Counted from the stretch's first letter, positions 50,802 through 60,146 are shown. The stretch is 64,000 nt of DNA from Roseicyclus marinus (GCF_036322625.1 NZ_AP027266.1:1739001-1803000), one strand, 5' to 3'. Program-made: numbers and translations. The notes: generated by a model not told the origin, from the sequence alone.

Positions 50802-51436
50802 GCCTGCACTGCCCCCAAGGCCATGGCGCAGGCGGCCTGCACCGGGTCGATCACGGCAATCCCCAGCGCCTCTTCCAACGCCCGCCTGCGCGGCGCGAAA
50901 CCGGCGCAGCCCGGCACCAGCGCCCCCGCCCCCATGTCGCGCAAATGCGCGCCGATCTCGACCGTGCGCGCGAAAACCTCATCCGACGTGCCCGCATCCT
51001 CGGCGCTGACCCCGCCAAGGTCCAATTCCCCCGCCAGCCGCCCCAGCACGCCCATCGCGCGCATCTTGCGCATGTGGCGGGGGATGGATTTCGGCCCCAG
51101 CGCCACGATCCCGAACCGGTCGGCGCGCGCCAGTGCCGTCAGGATGCCCGCCTCCTGTATTCCGATCACGGGCTTGGCCGTCAGGCTGCGGCCAAGGTCG
51201 AGACCGGGGTCCGAGAAACAGGCGATGACATAGGCATCCGCGCCGGGATCGGCCTTGATGCGGTCGGCCACATGCAGGCCCGCGCGGGCCACATCCTCCT
51301 CCGTCAGGATGGTCGCGGGCCCCTCGGGGATATCGATGCAATCGAACCGCACCCCCGAAAACCCCGCAAGCGCTGCGCGCAAGCCCGCCGTCACGCCGCC
51401 CGACGAATTTGGATTGATGACCAGAATGCGCGTCAT
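50798..51436 (-). CDS. Asp/Glu/hydantoin racemase family protein
   Basis: 212-aa cofactor-independent racemase. The start MTRILVINPNSSGGVTAGL is the hydantoin-racemase signature; the two catalytic cysteines lie in VIACFSDPGLD (about 72-82) and VPGCAGFAPRR (about 177-187). It overlaps the dihydropyrimidinase-like gene (ATGA), so it likely racemises the hydantoin or related substrate opened by that enzyme. Confidence 0.88.
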   Translation of the reverse strand: MTRILVINPNSSGGVTAGLRAALAGFSGVRFDCIDIPEGPATILTEEDVARAGLHVADRIKADPGADAYVIACFSDPGLDLGRSLTAKPVIGIQEAGILTALARADRFGIVALGPKSIPRHMRKMRAMGVLGRLAGELDLGGVSAEDAGTSDEVFARTVEIGAHLRDMGAGALVPGCAGFAPRRRALEEALGIAVIDPVQAACAMALGAVQA

Positions 51437-52890
51437 GGCCGGATCATCGCCCCGAAATTCGTGGCGGGGTCCATCTCGGGCACCACTGGCGCGGTCGCGG
51501 GCACCGCATAGGGCGCGCGGGCGACGAACCGCCCCCTGCCCCGTTCGGCCCGCAACTCTCCCCCCTCGACGATCGTTTCGCCCCGGCTCATCACATGGAC
51601 CGGCCAACCCGTCAGCCGCATCCCCTCGAACGGCGTGTAATCCATCGCGTCATGCTGATCGGCCACGGTCACGATACGGCTTTCCTCCGCATCCCAGATG
51701 GCGATATCGGCGTCATATCCGGGCAGGATCGCCCCCTTGCGCTCCATCCCGAACACCCGCGCGGCATTGGAGGACGACAGCGCAACGAAGTGCTGCAGAC
51801 TGATGCGGCCCGCCACCACCCCTTCGGAAAACAGGTAGGGCAGCCGCGCGGCGATCCCCGGCATCCCGTTGGAAATCGCCGTATAGGGCGGCGCGTCGCC
51901 CTTGGCGAATTTGCCGCTTGCGTCGAAGCGATAGGGCGCATGGTCCGACGACACGCTGTCGAATGTGCCGATCCGTGCATGCCGCCACAGCACATCCTGC
52001 GTCGCCGCATCGCGCAAGGGGGGGGAACAGATGTATTTCGCCCCCTCCATCCCCGGACGGTCGAGGTCTTGCCGGGTAAAGGCCAGGTATTGCGGACAGG
52101 TCTCGGCATGGATGGGCAGGCCCGCAGCTCTTGCGCGCGCCACCAGCTCCGCCCCCTCGGGCGTCGAGACATGGACGATGAAGAGCCCCGCACCGACCAG
52201 CGTGGCCAGCGATATCGCGCGGTTGATGGCTTCGGCCTCCGCGATGCCGGGGCGGGATACGGCATGGTATTTCGGTTCCGTCAGCCCGGCTTCGGCCAGC
52301 CGTGCGTTCATCCATTTGACCATGTCGTTGTTTTCGGCATGGACCATGGTCAGCGCGCCATGTTTCCGCGCCACCGTCAGGATATCGAGCATCCCCCGGT
52401 CACCCAAATTCATCAGGTCATAGGTCATGAAGACCTTGAACGACGTGATCCCGCGGGCGAAGGCGCGCGGCAATTCCTCCTCCAGCACCTTTGGCGACGG
52501 GTCCGAGATGATCAGGTGATAGGAATAATCCAGAACCGAATGCGGGGCCGCGCGCCCGTCATAGGTGGCGATGACCTCGTCCACCGATTGCCCGCGATGC
52601 TGGGCGGCAAAGGGGATGAAACTGGAATTCCCCCCAAACGCCGCCGAGACGGAGCCGGTGTAATAATCATCGGCCGTCATCAACCCGGTAGAGCTTTCTT
52701 GCGCGATATGGGCATGGGCCTCGATCCCCCCGGGCAGAACCAGCCGACCGCCCGCATCCACCCGCCGCGCGCCGCCCGCGATCCGCTCAGCCATTGCCGC
52801 GATGCGCCCGCCCGCGATGCCGATATCGCCCTGCCAGCTTTCATTGGGCGTGACGATGGTGCCGCCGTGAATGACCGTGTCGAATTCCAT
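51433..52890 (-). CDS. Dihydropyrimidinase/hydantoinase-like cyclic amidohydrolase
   Basis: 485-aa amidohydrolase. Metal motif GGIEAHAHIAQ (about 54-64) with His-x-His, the carbamylated lysine in GITSFKVFMTY (about 145-155), then HAENND (His), IVHVSTPEG (His) and SSDHAPY (Asp). These match dihydropyrimidinase, D-hydantoinase and phenylhydantoinase; allantoinase is less likely. AGGGGG precedes the start. A racemase follows in the same operon, a classical hydantoin arrangement, but no carbamoylase is next to them. Confidence 0.88.
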   Translation of the reverse strand: MEFDTVIHGGTIVTPNESWQGDIGIAGGRIAAMAERIAGGARRVDAGGRLVLPGGIEAHAHIAQESSTGLMTADDYYTGSVSAAFGGNSSFIPFAAQHRGQSVDEVIATYDGRAAPHSVLDYSYHLIISDPSPKVLEEELPRAFARGITSFKVFMTYDLMNLGDRGMLDILTVARKHGALTMVHAENNDMVKWMNARLAEAGLTEPKYHAVSRPGIAEAEAINRAISLATLVGAGLFIVHVSTPEGAELVARARAAGLPIHAETCPQYLAFTRQDLDRPGMEGAKYICSPPLRDAATQDVLWRHARIGTFDSVSSDHAPYRFDASGKFAKGDAPPYTAISNGMPGIAARLPYLFSEGVVAGRISLQHFVALSSSNAARVFGMERKGAILPGYDADIAIWDAEESRIVTVADQHDAMDYTPFEGMRLTGWPVHVMSRGETIVEGGELRAERGRGRFVARAPYAVPATAPVVPEMDPATNFGAMIRP

Positions 52891-52968
52891 GTGCCGCCCC
52901 CTGTCGCCTGCACGCCGATCATGCGACAGCCGCGCGCCCGGTGCAAAGCGCCTTTCGTTGCCACCCCG

Positions 52969-55482
52969 TCAGGCGGCGGGGGCCAGATCGGGCAGCACCT
53001 CGCCCGGATCGATCCCGCGCTTGTCGGCGCTGGCGCGCACGGCCTCGCGCAGCGCGGCACTCCGCGTCAAAAGCCGCCGGAACCGCGCCTCGTCCAGCAC
53101 CAGAAGCGTCGAGGGCGCGATGGCCCGAACCTCGGCCCGCCGCGACCGTTTCAGCAAGATCGCCATCTGCCCGAACATCTCCCCCCGGCCCAGACGCCAT
53201 TCCTGCCCCGCAACCTCCAGCTCCACCGCGCCCGAGGCGATGAAGAACACGCGTTTCGCCGGACTGTCCTTTTGCAGCAGCACATCGCCCGCATTCACGT
53301 ATCTCGTGCGGAAGGCCCGGCACAGCCGCTCCAGCGTCGCCTCGTCCAGATCGGAGAAGAGCGCGAACTGGCGCACCAATTCGTCGCGGCGCAGCGTGAT
53401 GTCGAGCTTGGGGCGCGCCTCGGCCACGGCGCGGCGCGCGGCCAGATCGGCCATCAGCGTCGTATGCACCTCCGCCCCGATCAGACCATCCTCGCGCATC
53501 GCCGCATATTCGCGTTCCTCCAGCCGCAGCGCGGTGCGCCGGATGAACCGCCGCTCCAATTCCTCGGCATAGCCGGGATATTGCAACCGCAAGCCGTCCA
53601 GCGCGGTCTCCACCGCCTCGACCCGGCGCGACAACAGTTCCTGCAGCAATTCGGCCACCCGGCGGCCATGGATGCGGCGGATGCGGGCGTCGATGAACCC
53701 GTCCAGATCGCGCAGGATCAGCCGTTGCGCGAGCAGGCGCTCGAACCGGTCCGCCGTGAGCCGCGCGAGCGGCCCCGACAGGCCGAACCGGCTGTGCAAC
53801 AGAACGGTGGCCCGGAACCCCTGCCCATAGGCGACACTGCGGCGCGCCGCCCGCTGATAGCCCAGCCGCCCGCCCGTCCGCGCAGCCTCGATCAGCCGGT
53901 CGGCATCGGACAGGACCTGTTCGGCCATGCGCGAGGAAATCGTGCGCTCGCGCACCCGGGCCAGGATCGTGTCGCGCTCATGGCCCGCCAGCGCGATCAA
54001 GCCCAGCGTGATCCGGTCGCGGTCCAGGATATCGGCGCTTTCCTCGGCGGCATGCACGGCCTGATCCAGCCTTTCGCCAAAGCGCTTGGCCTCCGACCGG
54101 ACAACCTCGCGCGGCAATTCGTAGTTTTCCGTGGTCCGCGCCACATCCTCGCGCACGGTCTGCAGCGCGACGGCGACCACCTGCCGCGACAGCGCCTCGT
54201 CGATGGGCGACAGCTTGTCCAGCCCCAGCCGCCGGATCACCCAGCGCAGCGTCGTGCCCTGCACGAGCAGCGTATACAGCGTGAAACCCGTGGCCAGGAT
54301 ACCCACCACCCGCTTCACCTCCACCGGCACCCGCAGGCTTTCGGTCACCGCCAGCGCCAGCGCAAGCGTGACCGCCCCGCGCAATCCCCCCCACAAGATC
54401 GCCACCCGGTAGGGCCGCTCGACCGGCGGCGACAGCCGCAACAGCGTGAGCATCGGCAACAGCCCGAACAAGATCACAAGCCGCGCCGCGATGGCCGCCA
54501 CGATCACCACAAGGATCAGCGCGAAATCCCCCGGCCTGACCCCTTCCAGCAAGCGCGGGATCAACAACGCGGCCAGGATGAAGATCAGCGCGCTCGCCCA
54601 ATAGGCCAACAGGTCCCAGACCTCGCGCAGATTGGCCCAGGCCTGCGGCGGCAGGCGCCCCGGCCCGGTCAGGTTCAGCGTCAGCCCGGCGGCCACCACC
54701 GCGATCACGCCCGAGGCGCCCACCGCCTGCTCCGCCCCGATATAGGCGAGATACGGCAACGCGACGGAGATCGAGATCTGCGCCCGCTCATGCCTCGCGA
54801 ATTGCGCCATCACCCGCACCGCCAGCCTTGCCGCAAGCCAGCCGGTCAGCGCGCCCCCCACGATCAGCAACGGGAACCGGCCCAGCGCCGCGCCCAGATC
54901 GGGATCGGGCACGCCCAGCATGACAAAGCCCATGAACAGGCCGAAGAGCGCAATCGCCGCCGCATCGTTGAGCAGGCTCTCGCCCTCGATGATCCGCGCA
55001 AGCCTGCGCGGCGCGGAAATCGAGCGAAAGATCGACACGACCGCCGAGGGGTCTGTGGTCGACACGATCGCGCCCACCAACAGACAGGCCGCCAACGGCA
55101 GCGCGCTCACCCAGGACAGCGCATAGCCGACCCCCAGCGTGGCCACCACGACCGCCACCACCGCCAGCACAAGGATCGGTACCCAATCGTCGATCATCCG
55201 CCGCAGGTTCATGCCCAGCGTCGCCTGGAACAGCAGCGTGGGCAGAAAGACGTAGAGAAACACGTTCGACCGGATCGGCAGACCAAGGATCGCTTCGGCC
55301 ACGGGGTTCAAGGCATCGGTCAGATCGGTCCTGAGGAAAAACGCGGCCCCCACCCCGATCAATATGCCCAAAGCCGCCAGGATCACGCTTTGCGGCAGAC
55401 CCAGCCGCGCGGCCAAAGGCTCGGACGCGCCGATGACAAGAAACAGGGAGGCAATGACCGTGGTGACAAGAACGATATCCAT
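52969..55482 (-). CDS. Na+/H+ (cation:proton) antiporter with C-terminal cyclic-nucleotide-binding-like domain
   Basis: 837-aa protein. Residues 1 to about 430 form 12-13 helices of the CPA1/NhaP type, with the ion-site motif VSTTDPSAVVSIFRS (about 141-155) and EGESLLNDAAAIALF (about 165-179). A helical cytoplasmic stretch follows (about 430-710) and then a cNMP-binding-like domain (about 712-820; AGDVLLQKDSPAKRVFFIASG, GRGEMFGQMAILL). In the phosphate cassette the usual FGE is FGQ, so nucleotide binding may be altered. AGGGAG precedes the start. It would extrude Na+ or K+ in exchange for protons. Confidence 0.9.
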   Translation of the reverse strand: MDIVLVTTVIASLFLVIGASEPLAARLGLPQSVILAALGILIGVGAAFFLRTDLTDALNPVAEAILGLPIRSNVFLYVFLPTLLFQATLGMNLRRMIDDWVPILVLAVVAVVVATLGVGYALSWVSALPLAACLLVGAIVSTTDPSAVVSIFRSISAPRRLARIIEGESLLNDAAAIALFGLFMGFVMLGVPDPDLGAALGRFPLLIVGGALTGWLAARLAVRVMAQFARHERAQISISVALPYLAYIGAEQAVGASGVIAVVAAGLTLNLTGPGRLPPQAWANLREVWDLLAYWASALIFILAALLIPRLLEGVRPGDFALILVVIVAAIAARLVILFGLLPMLTLLRLSPPVERPYRVAILWGGLRGAVTLALALAVTESLRVPVEVKRVVGILATGFTLYTLLVQGTTLRWVIRRLGLDKLSPIDEALSRQVVAVALQTVREDVARTTENYELPREVVRSEAKRFGERLDQAVHAAEESADILDRDRITLGLIALAGHERDTILARVRERTISSRMAEQVLSDADRLIEAARTGGRLGYQRAARRSVAYGQGFRATVLLHSRFGLSGPLARLTADRFERLLAQRLILRDLDGFIDARIRRIHGRRVAELLQELLSRRVEAVETALDGLRLQYPGYAEELERRFIRRTALRLEEREYAAMREDGLIGAEVHTTLMADLAARRAVAEARPKLDITLRRDELVRQFALFSDLDEATLERLCRAFRTRYVNAGDVLLQKDSPAKRVFFIASGAVELEVAGQEWRLGRGEMFGQMAILLKRSRRAEVRAIAPSTLLVLDEARFRRLLTRSAALREAVRASADKRGIDPGEVLPDLAPAA

Positions 55483-55632
55483 CTCCCTGACATAGCACAG
55501 GTTTTGCCTGCCGCACCGCAGAAAGGGGCTTTTTTGCCCCCGCCCGAACGCTCCCGCCTCGACAGTGCCGCCGCATCATGCTTGCCTTGCCCCCGGCACA
55601 TCCGCCCCCCGACCGTCCCGAGACCTGACGCC

Positions 55633-56685
55633 ATGAGCATTCCCTTTTTCGACGGCCACAACGATCTGCTCCTGCGGCTCTCCCGCAGGCCAGAGGCGCG
55701 CCATGACCTGTGGCTCGGCGATACCGGCGCGGGGCATCTCGATCTGGCCCGGATGCGCAGGGCGGGCTTTGCGGGCGGCTTTTTCGCGATCTTCGTCCCC
55801 TCGCCCAGTTCGGGGCCGCCGCAGCCCTTCACCATGCCCGATCCGCCCTATCAAAAGCCCTTGCCGCCCCTGATGGACCATGTCGCGGCCCAGCCGCCCG
55901 CGCTGGCCATGGCGGGGATCCTGCACTGGATGGACCGCAGCAGCCCCGATGATTTCCGCCTCTGCCGCAGCGCCCCCGACCTGCGCGCCGCCATCGCCGC
56001 GGGCCGGATCGCGGCCCTCATGCATCTCGAAGGGGCCGAAGCCATCGGCCCCGATCTCGACGCGCTGCATCTTTGGCACGCAATGGGCCTGCGCTCGCTC
56101 GGCCCGGTCTGGAGCAGGCCCACGATCTTCGGCCATGGCGTGCCCATGGCCTACCCGGGCCACCCCGATACCGGGCCGGGTCTGACCCAGACGGGCAAGG
56201 ATCTGGTGCGGCTCTGCGACGAGATGGGCATCCTCATCGACCTGTCGCATCTGAACGAGAAAGGCTTCGACGATGTGGCCCGCCACAGCCGCGCACCGCT
56301 GATCGCCACCCATTCCAACGCTCATGCCATCTGCCCCTCCACCCGCAACCTGACGGATCGGCAGCTGCACATGATCCGCGAACGCGGCGGCATGGTGGGG
56401 CTGAATTTCGCGACCTTCTTTCTCAACCCCGACGGGCGGGCCGATCCCGGCACGGGTTTCGAGCCGATGCTGCGCCATCTCGATCACCTGATCACCCATC
56501 TGGGCGAGGATCATGTCGGCCTCGGCTCCGATTTCGACGGCTGCACCCTGCCCGATGTCATCGGCGACGTGACCGGCGTGCCGCGCCTGTTCAACGCCAT
56601 GGTGGCCCATGGCTATGACGATGCCCTGATAGCCAAGCTTGCGCGCGAGAACTGGCTTGCGCTCCTCGACCGCGCCCTGCCCTGA
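55633..56685 (+). CDS. Membrane dipeptidase family protein (peptidase M19)
   Basis: 350-aa zinc dipeptidase of the renal-dipeptidase family. Metal motifs: FFDGHNDLLLRL (His-x-Asp), HLEGAEAI (bridging Glu), IDLSHLNEKG and ATHSNAHAI (two His), and GLGSDFDG (Asp). The fold is a TIM barrel. Substrates are dipeptides, often with a C-terminal D-residue. The start at 55633 is chosen because the dipeptidase homology begins there; the frame is open for 4 kb upstream only as a shadow of minus-strand genes. Confidence 0.9.
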   Translation: MSIPFFDGHNDLLLRLSRRPEARHDLWLGDTGAGHLDLARMRRAGFAGGFFAIFVPSPSSGPPQPFTMPDPPYQKPLPPLMDHVAAQPPALAMAGILHWMDRSSPDDFRLCRSAPDLRAAIAAGRIAALMHLEGAEAIGPDLDALHLWHAMGLRSLGPVWSRPTIFGHGVPMAYPGHPDTGPGLTQTGKDLVRLCDEMGILIDLSHLNEKGFDDVARHSRAPLIATHSNAHAICPSTRNLTDRQLHMIRERGGMVGLNFATFFLNPDGRADPGTGFEPMLRHLDHLITHLGEDHVGLGSDFDGCTLPDVIGDVTGVPRLFNAMVAHGYDDALIAKLARENWLALLDRALP

Positions 56686-56744
56686 CCGGCGCTGTCACCG
56701 ATCCCGCTTGACTTTGGCCCAAACATGACACTGATATCATATTC

Positions 56745-57386
56745 ATGTCACAGGCACCCGGCATCCCCTTCCCCGACTGGCTCGCGCAGGGCCGCGATGC
56801 CTTGCCCAAGGGCGAACGCACCCGCCGGGACCTGATGATCGCGGGGGCCGAGCTTTTGGCCAGCCAGCCGCTCGAGGCGCTGACGGTCGCCGCCACCTGC
56901 GCGCGCACGGGCGTGGCGCATGGCACCTTCTACATCCATTTCCCCAACCGCAACGCGCTGGCGGGCGCGGTGCTGCAGGCTTTCGTCGATTACCTGCAGG
57001 ACCTGATGCGCGCCGCCGCCCGTGGCGCCCCCGACCCGGTGCGCGCGACGACCGCCGCCTACATGCACCTCTTTGCCGAGAATGCGGGGCTGATGCGCTG
57101 CCTCCTGACCGGGGGCGATGCCCTGCCCGCAGCCCAGGCCGCCTTCCAGCGGCTCAACCACGACTGGGCCGCGACGGTGGCCGCCGCCGCCCGCCGCCGC
57201 CATGGGTCCGCCGCTCGGCCCGAGCCTGACCTGATGCGCCGCGCGCTCGCCCTTGGCGGCATGGTCGATCAATACCTGACCGCGCTCCACGTGACGGGGG
57301 ACCCCCAGATCATCGCCCTCTCGCAAGACCCCGACACGCTTCTCGACCTGTTCACCGACCTCTGGACAAAAGGCATGGCCCCATGA
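56745..57386 (+). CDS. TetR family transcriptional regulator
   Basis: 213-aa TetR-type regulator. The helix-turn-helix is LTVAATCARTGVAHGTFYIHFPN (about 46-68); the C-terminal ligand domain is alpha-helical. The start lies in a sequence with TGACA (56726-56730) and TGTCA (56746-56750) arms around a TGATATCA palindrome, a possible self-operator. It overlaps the downstream ligase gene by ATGA, so it probably regulates its own acyl-CoA operon. Confidence 0.87.
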   Translation: MSQAPGIPFPDWLAQGRDALPKGERTRRDLMIAGAELLASQPLEALTVAATCARTGVAHGTFYIHFPNRNALAGAVLQAFVDYLQDLMRAAARGAPDPVRATTAAYMHLFAENAGLMRCLLTGGDALPAAQAAFQRLNHDWAATVAAAARRRHGSAARPEPDLMRRALALGGMVDQYLTALHVTGDPQIIALSQDPDTLLDLFTDLWTKGMAP

Positions 57387-58684
57387 GCCTGATCCAAGAC
57401 GCCCACAAGATCCCGCAAGCCGATCTCGCCCCCCACCGCCAGACGGCTTGGGAAATCCAACGCGCCCATGTGATGACCTCGCCCTTCTACCAGGCGCTCT
57501 GGGACGGGCAGGTGCCCCCCGAACGGCTCGAGGACTTGGCCATCCTGCCCCTGTCGGACAAGGCGGGCCTGCGCCTGTCACAAGCGGCCCATCCGCCCTT
57601 CGGCGATTACCTGGCGACGCCACGCGACCGCGTCTCCCGCGTGCACCGCACCTCCGGCACCACCGGGCAGGCGATGACGCTGGCCCTTTCCGCCCGCGAT
57701 TGCGAGATCACCGAGATTGTCGGCGCGCGCGCCCAATCCCTCGCCGGTCTTGGCCCCGGCATGACGGTCGTCCATTGCCTGAATTACCAGATGTGGATGG
57801 GGGGCCTGACCGATCACATGACGCTCGAACGGACGGGCGCCACCGTCGTCCCCTTCGGCGTCGGCTCCACGGCCCTTCTGGTGCGCACGATCCGCGAGGT
57901 GGGCATCACCGCGATCTCCTGCACGCCTTCCTACCCCGCCGTTCTCGAACGCGTGCTCGCCGAACACTTCCCCGGGCTTGCCCCCGCCGATCTGGGCCTG
58001 AAACTGGGTCTTTTCGGCGGCGAGCCGGGCCTTGACGATCCCGCCCTCCGCGCCCGTCTCAAGGCCACATGGGGGTTGGAGCCGCGCAACGCCAATTACG
58101 GCGTCTCGGACGTGTTTTGCAACTTCGCCTCGCAATGCGACCACGACACCGACCTGCATTTCGTGGCCCATGACGTGCTCCATGTCGAACTGATCGACCC
58201 CGACACGGCCGCGCCCATCCCGCTTGACGCCGGGGCCACGGGGGAGCTGGTCCTGACCCACCTCGCCCGCGACTGCCAGCCGCTCGTGCGCTTTCGCACA
58301 GGCGATATCGTGACGATCACCGGCACCGACGCTTGCGCCTGCGGCTGCACGGGCTTGCGCTTCCGCGTCGTGGGGCGCAGCGACGACATGGTGGTCGTGC
58401 GCGGGCTCAACATGTTCCCCACGATGGTCGCCGCCGTCCTGACCGGCTTTCCCGAATTGTCGGGCGATTACCGGATCATGCTCGACACACCCCCACCCTA
58501 TGACAACCTGCCCGTCCATGCCGAACTGGCCCGCGGCGCACAGGACGACGGCACCCTCGCCCCCCGCATCGCCGCCGCCCTCAAGGCGCAACTGGGCGCC
58601 ACGGCAACAATCACCCTCCTGCCCCCGGGCAGCTTTCCCGTCACCGAGGGCAAGACCGCCCGCGTCATCAGGGCCAAACCATGA
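57383..58684 (+). CDS. Phenylacetate-CoA ligase-like AMP-forming enzyme
   Basis: 433-aa ANL-superfamily enzyme of the PaaK group. ATP loop RVHRTSGTTGQAMTL (about 86-100); mid-domain NYGVSDVF; the late motif VRFRTGDIVTITG and a Cys-rich ACACGCTGLRFRVVGRSDDMVVVRGLNMFP (about 309-338) typical of PaaK-like proteins; C-terminal Lys in TEGKTARVIR. It would activate an aromatic or other carboxylate with ATP and CoA. Middle gene of TetR-ligase-hydratase, overlapping both neighbours by 4 bp. Confidence 0.88.
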   Translation: MSLIQDAHKIPQADLAPHRQTAWEIQRAHVMTSPFYQALWDGQVPPERLEDLAILPLSDKAGLRLSQAAHPPFGDYLATPRDRVSRVHRTSGTTGQAMTLALSARDCEITEIVGARAQSLAGLGPGMTVVHCLNYQMWMGGLTDHMTLERTGATVVPFGVGSTALLVRTIREVGITAISCTPSYPAVLERVLAEHFPGLAPADLGLKLGLFGGEPGLDDPALRARLKATWGLEPRNANYGVSDVFCNFASQCDHDTDLHFVAHDVLHVELIDPDTAAPIPLDAGATGELVLTHLARDCQPLVRFRTGDIVTITGTDACACGCTGLRFRVVGRSDDMVVVRGLNMFPTMVAAVLTGFPELSGDYRIMLDTPPPYDNLPVHAELARGAQDDGTLAPRIAAALKAQLGATATITLLPPGSFPVTEGKTARVIRAKP

Positions 58685-59439
58685 CAGATTTCACCTATTC
58701 CACCGTCCTCTCCACCCTCACCGGCGACGGCGTGCGGACCGTCTCGCTCAACCGCCCCGGATCGCTCAACGCGATGAACCGCCGCCTGATCGACGATCTG
58801 GCCCGCGCCGTGGATGACGCCAACGCCTGCCCCGACACGGGTGCCATCATCCTCACCGGCGAAGGCCGCGCCTTTTGCGCGGGCGATGACCGGCGCGAAC
58901 ATGTCCACCCCGAGACCGAGGCCGAGGCCCGCGACCATGTCGACGCGATCCAGGCTGTCACCCGCGCCCTCGTTCTGGGCGAGAAACCCGTTGTGGGCGC
59001 GATCAACGGCTGGGCCGTGGGCGGCGGCTTCGAATGGGCGCTCAACTGCGATTTCCCGATCTGGGCCGAAAGCGCGCGGGCGTTTTTCCCCGAGGTCTCG
59101 CTCAATGTCTTCGTGACAGGGGCCGTCACCACGATCCTGCCCGCCATCGTCGGCCCCATCAAGGCGCGCGAGATGCTCTATCTCGGCGAACGCTACAGCG
59201 CAGCCGAGCTCAAGGCCTGCGGCGTCGCGTGGAAAGTCGTGCCCGATGCCGACCTGATGGCCGAGGCACAGGCCACCGCCGCCCGCCTCGCCGCCCTGCC
59301 GCCCCTGTCCGCCCGCGCCATGAAGCGCGTCCTGACGCAGGCGGCTGGCCACATCGACCGCGCACTGGACCTGGAAACCGAGGCGACCATCGCCTGTTTC
59401 CTCGATCCTGAAACGACCCGGCGGATAACCGCCTTCTGA
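58681..59439 (+). CDS. Enoyl-CoA hydratase/isomerase family protein
   Basis: 252-aa crotonase-fold enzyme. Oxyanion segments AFCAGDDRREH (about 63-73) and AINGWAVGGGFEWAL (about 105-119). Both catalytic glutamates seem present, in FFPEVSLNVF and AREMLYLG, unlike the paralog at 6348. It overlaps the PaaK-like ligase gene (ATGA) and completes a TetR-controlled acyl-CoA operon. The acyl group is unknown. Confidence 0.86.
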   Translation: MTDFTYSTVLSTLTGDGVRTVSLNRPGSLNAMNRRLIDDLARAVDDANACPDTGAIILTGEGRAFCAGDDRREHVHPETEAEARDHVDAIQAVTRALVLGEKPVVGAINGWAVGGGFEWALNCDFPIWAESARAFFPEVSLNVFVTGAVTTILPAIVGPIKAREMLYLGERYSAAELKACGVAWKVVPDADLMAEAQATAARLAALPPLSARAMKRVLTQAAGHIDRALDLETEATIACFLDPETTRRITAF

Positions 59440-59460
59440 ACCGGGCCTCACCGCAATTGC

Positions 59461-59504
59461 GATGCGGACGGGACGGAAACGTGCTAGGGGGTGCTGTCCG
59501 CATC
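59461..59504. repeat. Inverted repeat GATGCGGAC-N26-GTCCGCATC
   Basis: A perfect 9-bp inverted repeat (59461-59469 and 59496-59504) with 26-nt spacer lies 22 bp after the hydratase stop. It may be a terminator without a T run or a regulatory stem upstream of the 60-aa gene. Confidence 0.45.
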
Positions 59505-59566
59505 CGATCCATCGGCTGCGGGGTCATCCGGGCGACCCGCCCGGACCGTCCTTGAAAGGACCGCCC

Positions 59567-59749
59567 ATGACCTCCTCGAAACCGATCAAGAACCGGGCCG
59601 CGACGGCGGGCCGGATCGACGCCCTGACACAGTCGTGGAAAAAAGCCTTCGACACGCGCATCCGCGACGCGGCCCTGACCCGCCGGATGCCGCCCGGTCG
59701 CCGCCCGGCAAAGCCGCAAGCGCCGCTGCCAAAGACAGCCCGGAAATAA
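59567..59749 (+). CDS. Small basic protein of unknown function
   Basis: 60-aa protein, strongly basic (many Arg and Lys) and Pro/Ala-rich at the C-terminus (RRMPPGRRPAKPQAP). GAAAGGA stands seven bases upstream of the ATG, a good ribosome-binding site, and it sits between the hydratase and cold-shock genes. No domain was recognised. The high basicity is compatible with nucleic-acid binding, but that is only a suggestion. Confidence 0.55.
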   Translation: MTSSKPIKNRAATAGRIDALTQSWKKAFDTRIRDAALTRRMPPGRRPAKPQAPLPKTARK

Positions 59750-59929
59750 ACAGGCGCGCGCGGCCCGCCGCCCCTTGTGCCGGACCGACAAAGCGCCCAT
59801 GTGTCAGGGGCTAACGTTATTCTATTCGAACCGCTGCTTCCCGTTCATCCGGCTCTCAGTTGATCGATCCAGACTGATATTGCCGAGTTGCCGCATCCTG
59901 CGGGCATCACAGAACAGGAGTCCACGGAC
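59750..59929 (+). promoter_or_regulatory. Promoter and long 5' leader of cold-shock gene
   Basis: 180 bp without a convincing gene. The lower-GC stretch from about 59812 to 59885 probably carries the promoter. A long untranslated leader is usual for cspA-type genes, where it controls translation with temperature. AGGAG at 59916-59920 is the ribosome-binding site. Confidence 0.4.
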
Positions 59930-60136
59930 ATGGCCAATGGCACCGTGAAATGGTTCAACAATACCAAAGGTTTCGGCTTCATCGAGCCCGCGAATGGCGG
60001 GCGTGATGTCTTCGTCCACATCTCTGCCGTCGAACGCGCGGGCCTCACCGGGCTTGCCGATGCGCAAAAGGTGACCTTCGACATGGAACAGGGCCGCGAC
60101 GGCCGCGAAAGCGCGATCAACATCGCTCTCGCCTGA
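59930..60136 (+). CDS. Cold-shock protein (CspA family)
   Basis: 68-aa single OB-fold RNA chaperone. RNP1-type GFGFIEP (15-21) and RNP2-type DVFVHIS (26-32) motifs are intact, after the typical start MANGTVKWFNNTKG. AGGAG precedes the ATG. A hairpin follows the gene. It binds single-stranded RNA or DNA and melts secondary structure, at low temperature or constitutively depending on the paralog. Confidence 0.95.
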   Translation: MANGTVKWFNNTKGFGFIEPANGGRDVFVHISAVERAGLTGLADAQKVTFDMEQGRDGRESAINIALA

Positions 60137-60146
60137 TCCGACGGGA

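Noticed and set aside
51595-56685. Uninterrupted 1696-codon plus-strand frame
   Set aside because: It is a shadow of the minus-strand dihydropyrimidinase and antiporter genes caused by high-GC codon bias; only its last 350 codons, the M19 dipeptidase from 55633, show family motifs and a sensible composition.
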